This document shows positions 5,260-5,435 of a stretch of DNA of 5,435 bases, piece after piece; position 1 is the stretch's first letter, and each line of letters begins with the position of its first letter. A model generated the notes under the pieces. The model worked only from the letters and a program-made list of their open reading frames with translations, was not told the origin of the DNA and did not search any database. Made by a program: the position numbers and the translations under genes. The stretch is from Verrucomicrobiota bacterium (lineage in GTDB: Bacteria > Verrucomicrobiota > Verrucomicrobiia > Chthoniobacterales > UBA10450): contig QHQU01000230.1 in NCBI GenBank assembly GCA_003219925.1, positions 1 to 5,435 on the forward strand. The letters are read 5' to 3'.

Positions 5260-5435
5260 TTAGCGGTCAGGTTTCAAAATATAATCAGATTTGTCCCAAA
5301 GATATTTTAATTGAATCTGGGTCGCCCGAATGACGGCGCCGGCGGCATTCGGGCCGTTAATAATAGTGATGTTGTTGGTCCCGGTGCGGAGGGCGCTTAC
5401 CGGAACGATCTTCTGTGCGCGAAGCCACCCGGTGT
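5260..5435 (-). CDS. Unidentified protein, C-terminal 57 residues (5' cut by window edge)
   Basis: On the - strand an open frame enters from base 5433 and ends at TAA 5262-5260. It reads from TGWLRAQKIVPVSALRTGTN through NITIINGPNAAGAVIRATQI to KYLWDKSDYILKPDR. The alternating hydrophobic pattern, with 'LRTGTNNITI' followed by an 'IRATQIQLKY' strand, resembles the last two strands of a beta-sandwich, as found at the C-terminus of many secreted carbohydrate-active or binding proteins. This is a weak structural guess, not a family assignment. gspG begins 18 nt downstream on the same strand, so the two are likely co-transcribed. If secreted, it could be a T2SS substrate. The other two frames of this strand contain stops here, which supports this one. 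Confidence 0.6.
   Translation of the reverse strand, partial: TGWLRAQKIVPVSALRTGTNNITIINGPNAAGAVIRATQIQLKYLWDKSDYILKPDR
5324..5354. repeat. 9-bp perfect inverted repeat inside the partial right-edge gene
   Basis: GCCCGAATG (5324-5332) and CATTCGGGC (5346-5354) flank a 13-nt GC-rich loop that itself contains the palindrome CGGCGCCG (5334-5341). It lies in the codons for NGPNAAGAVIRA about 85 nt before gspG on the - strand. No T-run follows it. It may be a chance coding palindrome or an mRNA structure upstream of gspG. Confidence 0.4.

Noticed and set aside
5278..5285. TATAAT on the + strand (5280-5285) and TATATT on the - strand (5283-5278) as promoter -10 boxes
   Set aside because: No matching -35 box at 16-18 nt was found on either strand, nothing lies downstream on +, and on - the site is inside a coding region. 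The A+T-rich codons explain it.

Overview
The window holds most of a type II secretion system (T2SS) pseudopilus and assembly-platform operon, probably from a GC-rich Verrucomicrobiota-type bacterium. The lineage call is inference. It rests on the style of the prepilins (AFTLLE rather than GFTLIE), the PilMNOP-like form of the platform proteins, and a GC-rich inverted-repeat element whose translation (ARVSRA..VSP, STRDTCAT) I remember as common in hypothetical proteins of that phylum. A 16S or whole-contig comparison would settle it.

Layout on the + strand: the 3' end of a gspH-like minor pseudopilin (1-251), gspI (to 732), gspJ (to 1519), gspK (1516-2415), gspL (2415-3638), gspM (3635-4186), and a secreted or periplasmic proline-rich protein in the GspN/GspC/PilP position (4183-4830). 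Every junction overlaps or touches: 14 bp at H/I, about 17 bp at I/J if gspJ starts at 716, ATGA at J/K, TAATG at K/L, ATGA at L/M and ATGA at M/N. This indicates one translationally coupled transcript that enters from the left. On the - strand, the major pseudopilin gspG (5241-4831) is convergent with that operon. The two stop codons abut with no spacer. gspG follows, by 18 nt, the 3' end of an unidentified gene (5435-5260) that runs in from the right edge.

Together the genes encode the pseudopilus (G as major subunit; H, I, J and K as tip subunits) and the inner-membrane platform (L and M), with a candidate secretin-connecting protein. The secretin GspD, the ATPase GspE, the platform protein GspF and the prepilin peptidase are not in the window.

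The most unusual part is the 5' region of two minor pseudopilin genes. A 150-bp near-palindromic element (761-910) sits between the end of gspI and the mature part of gspJ. It keeps the reading frame open and may supply the gspJ start codon. A second structured stretch (about 261-337) occupies the same position in gspI. No RNA genes, CRISPR arrays or transposase genes were seen.
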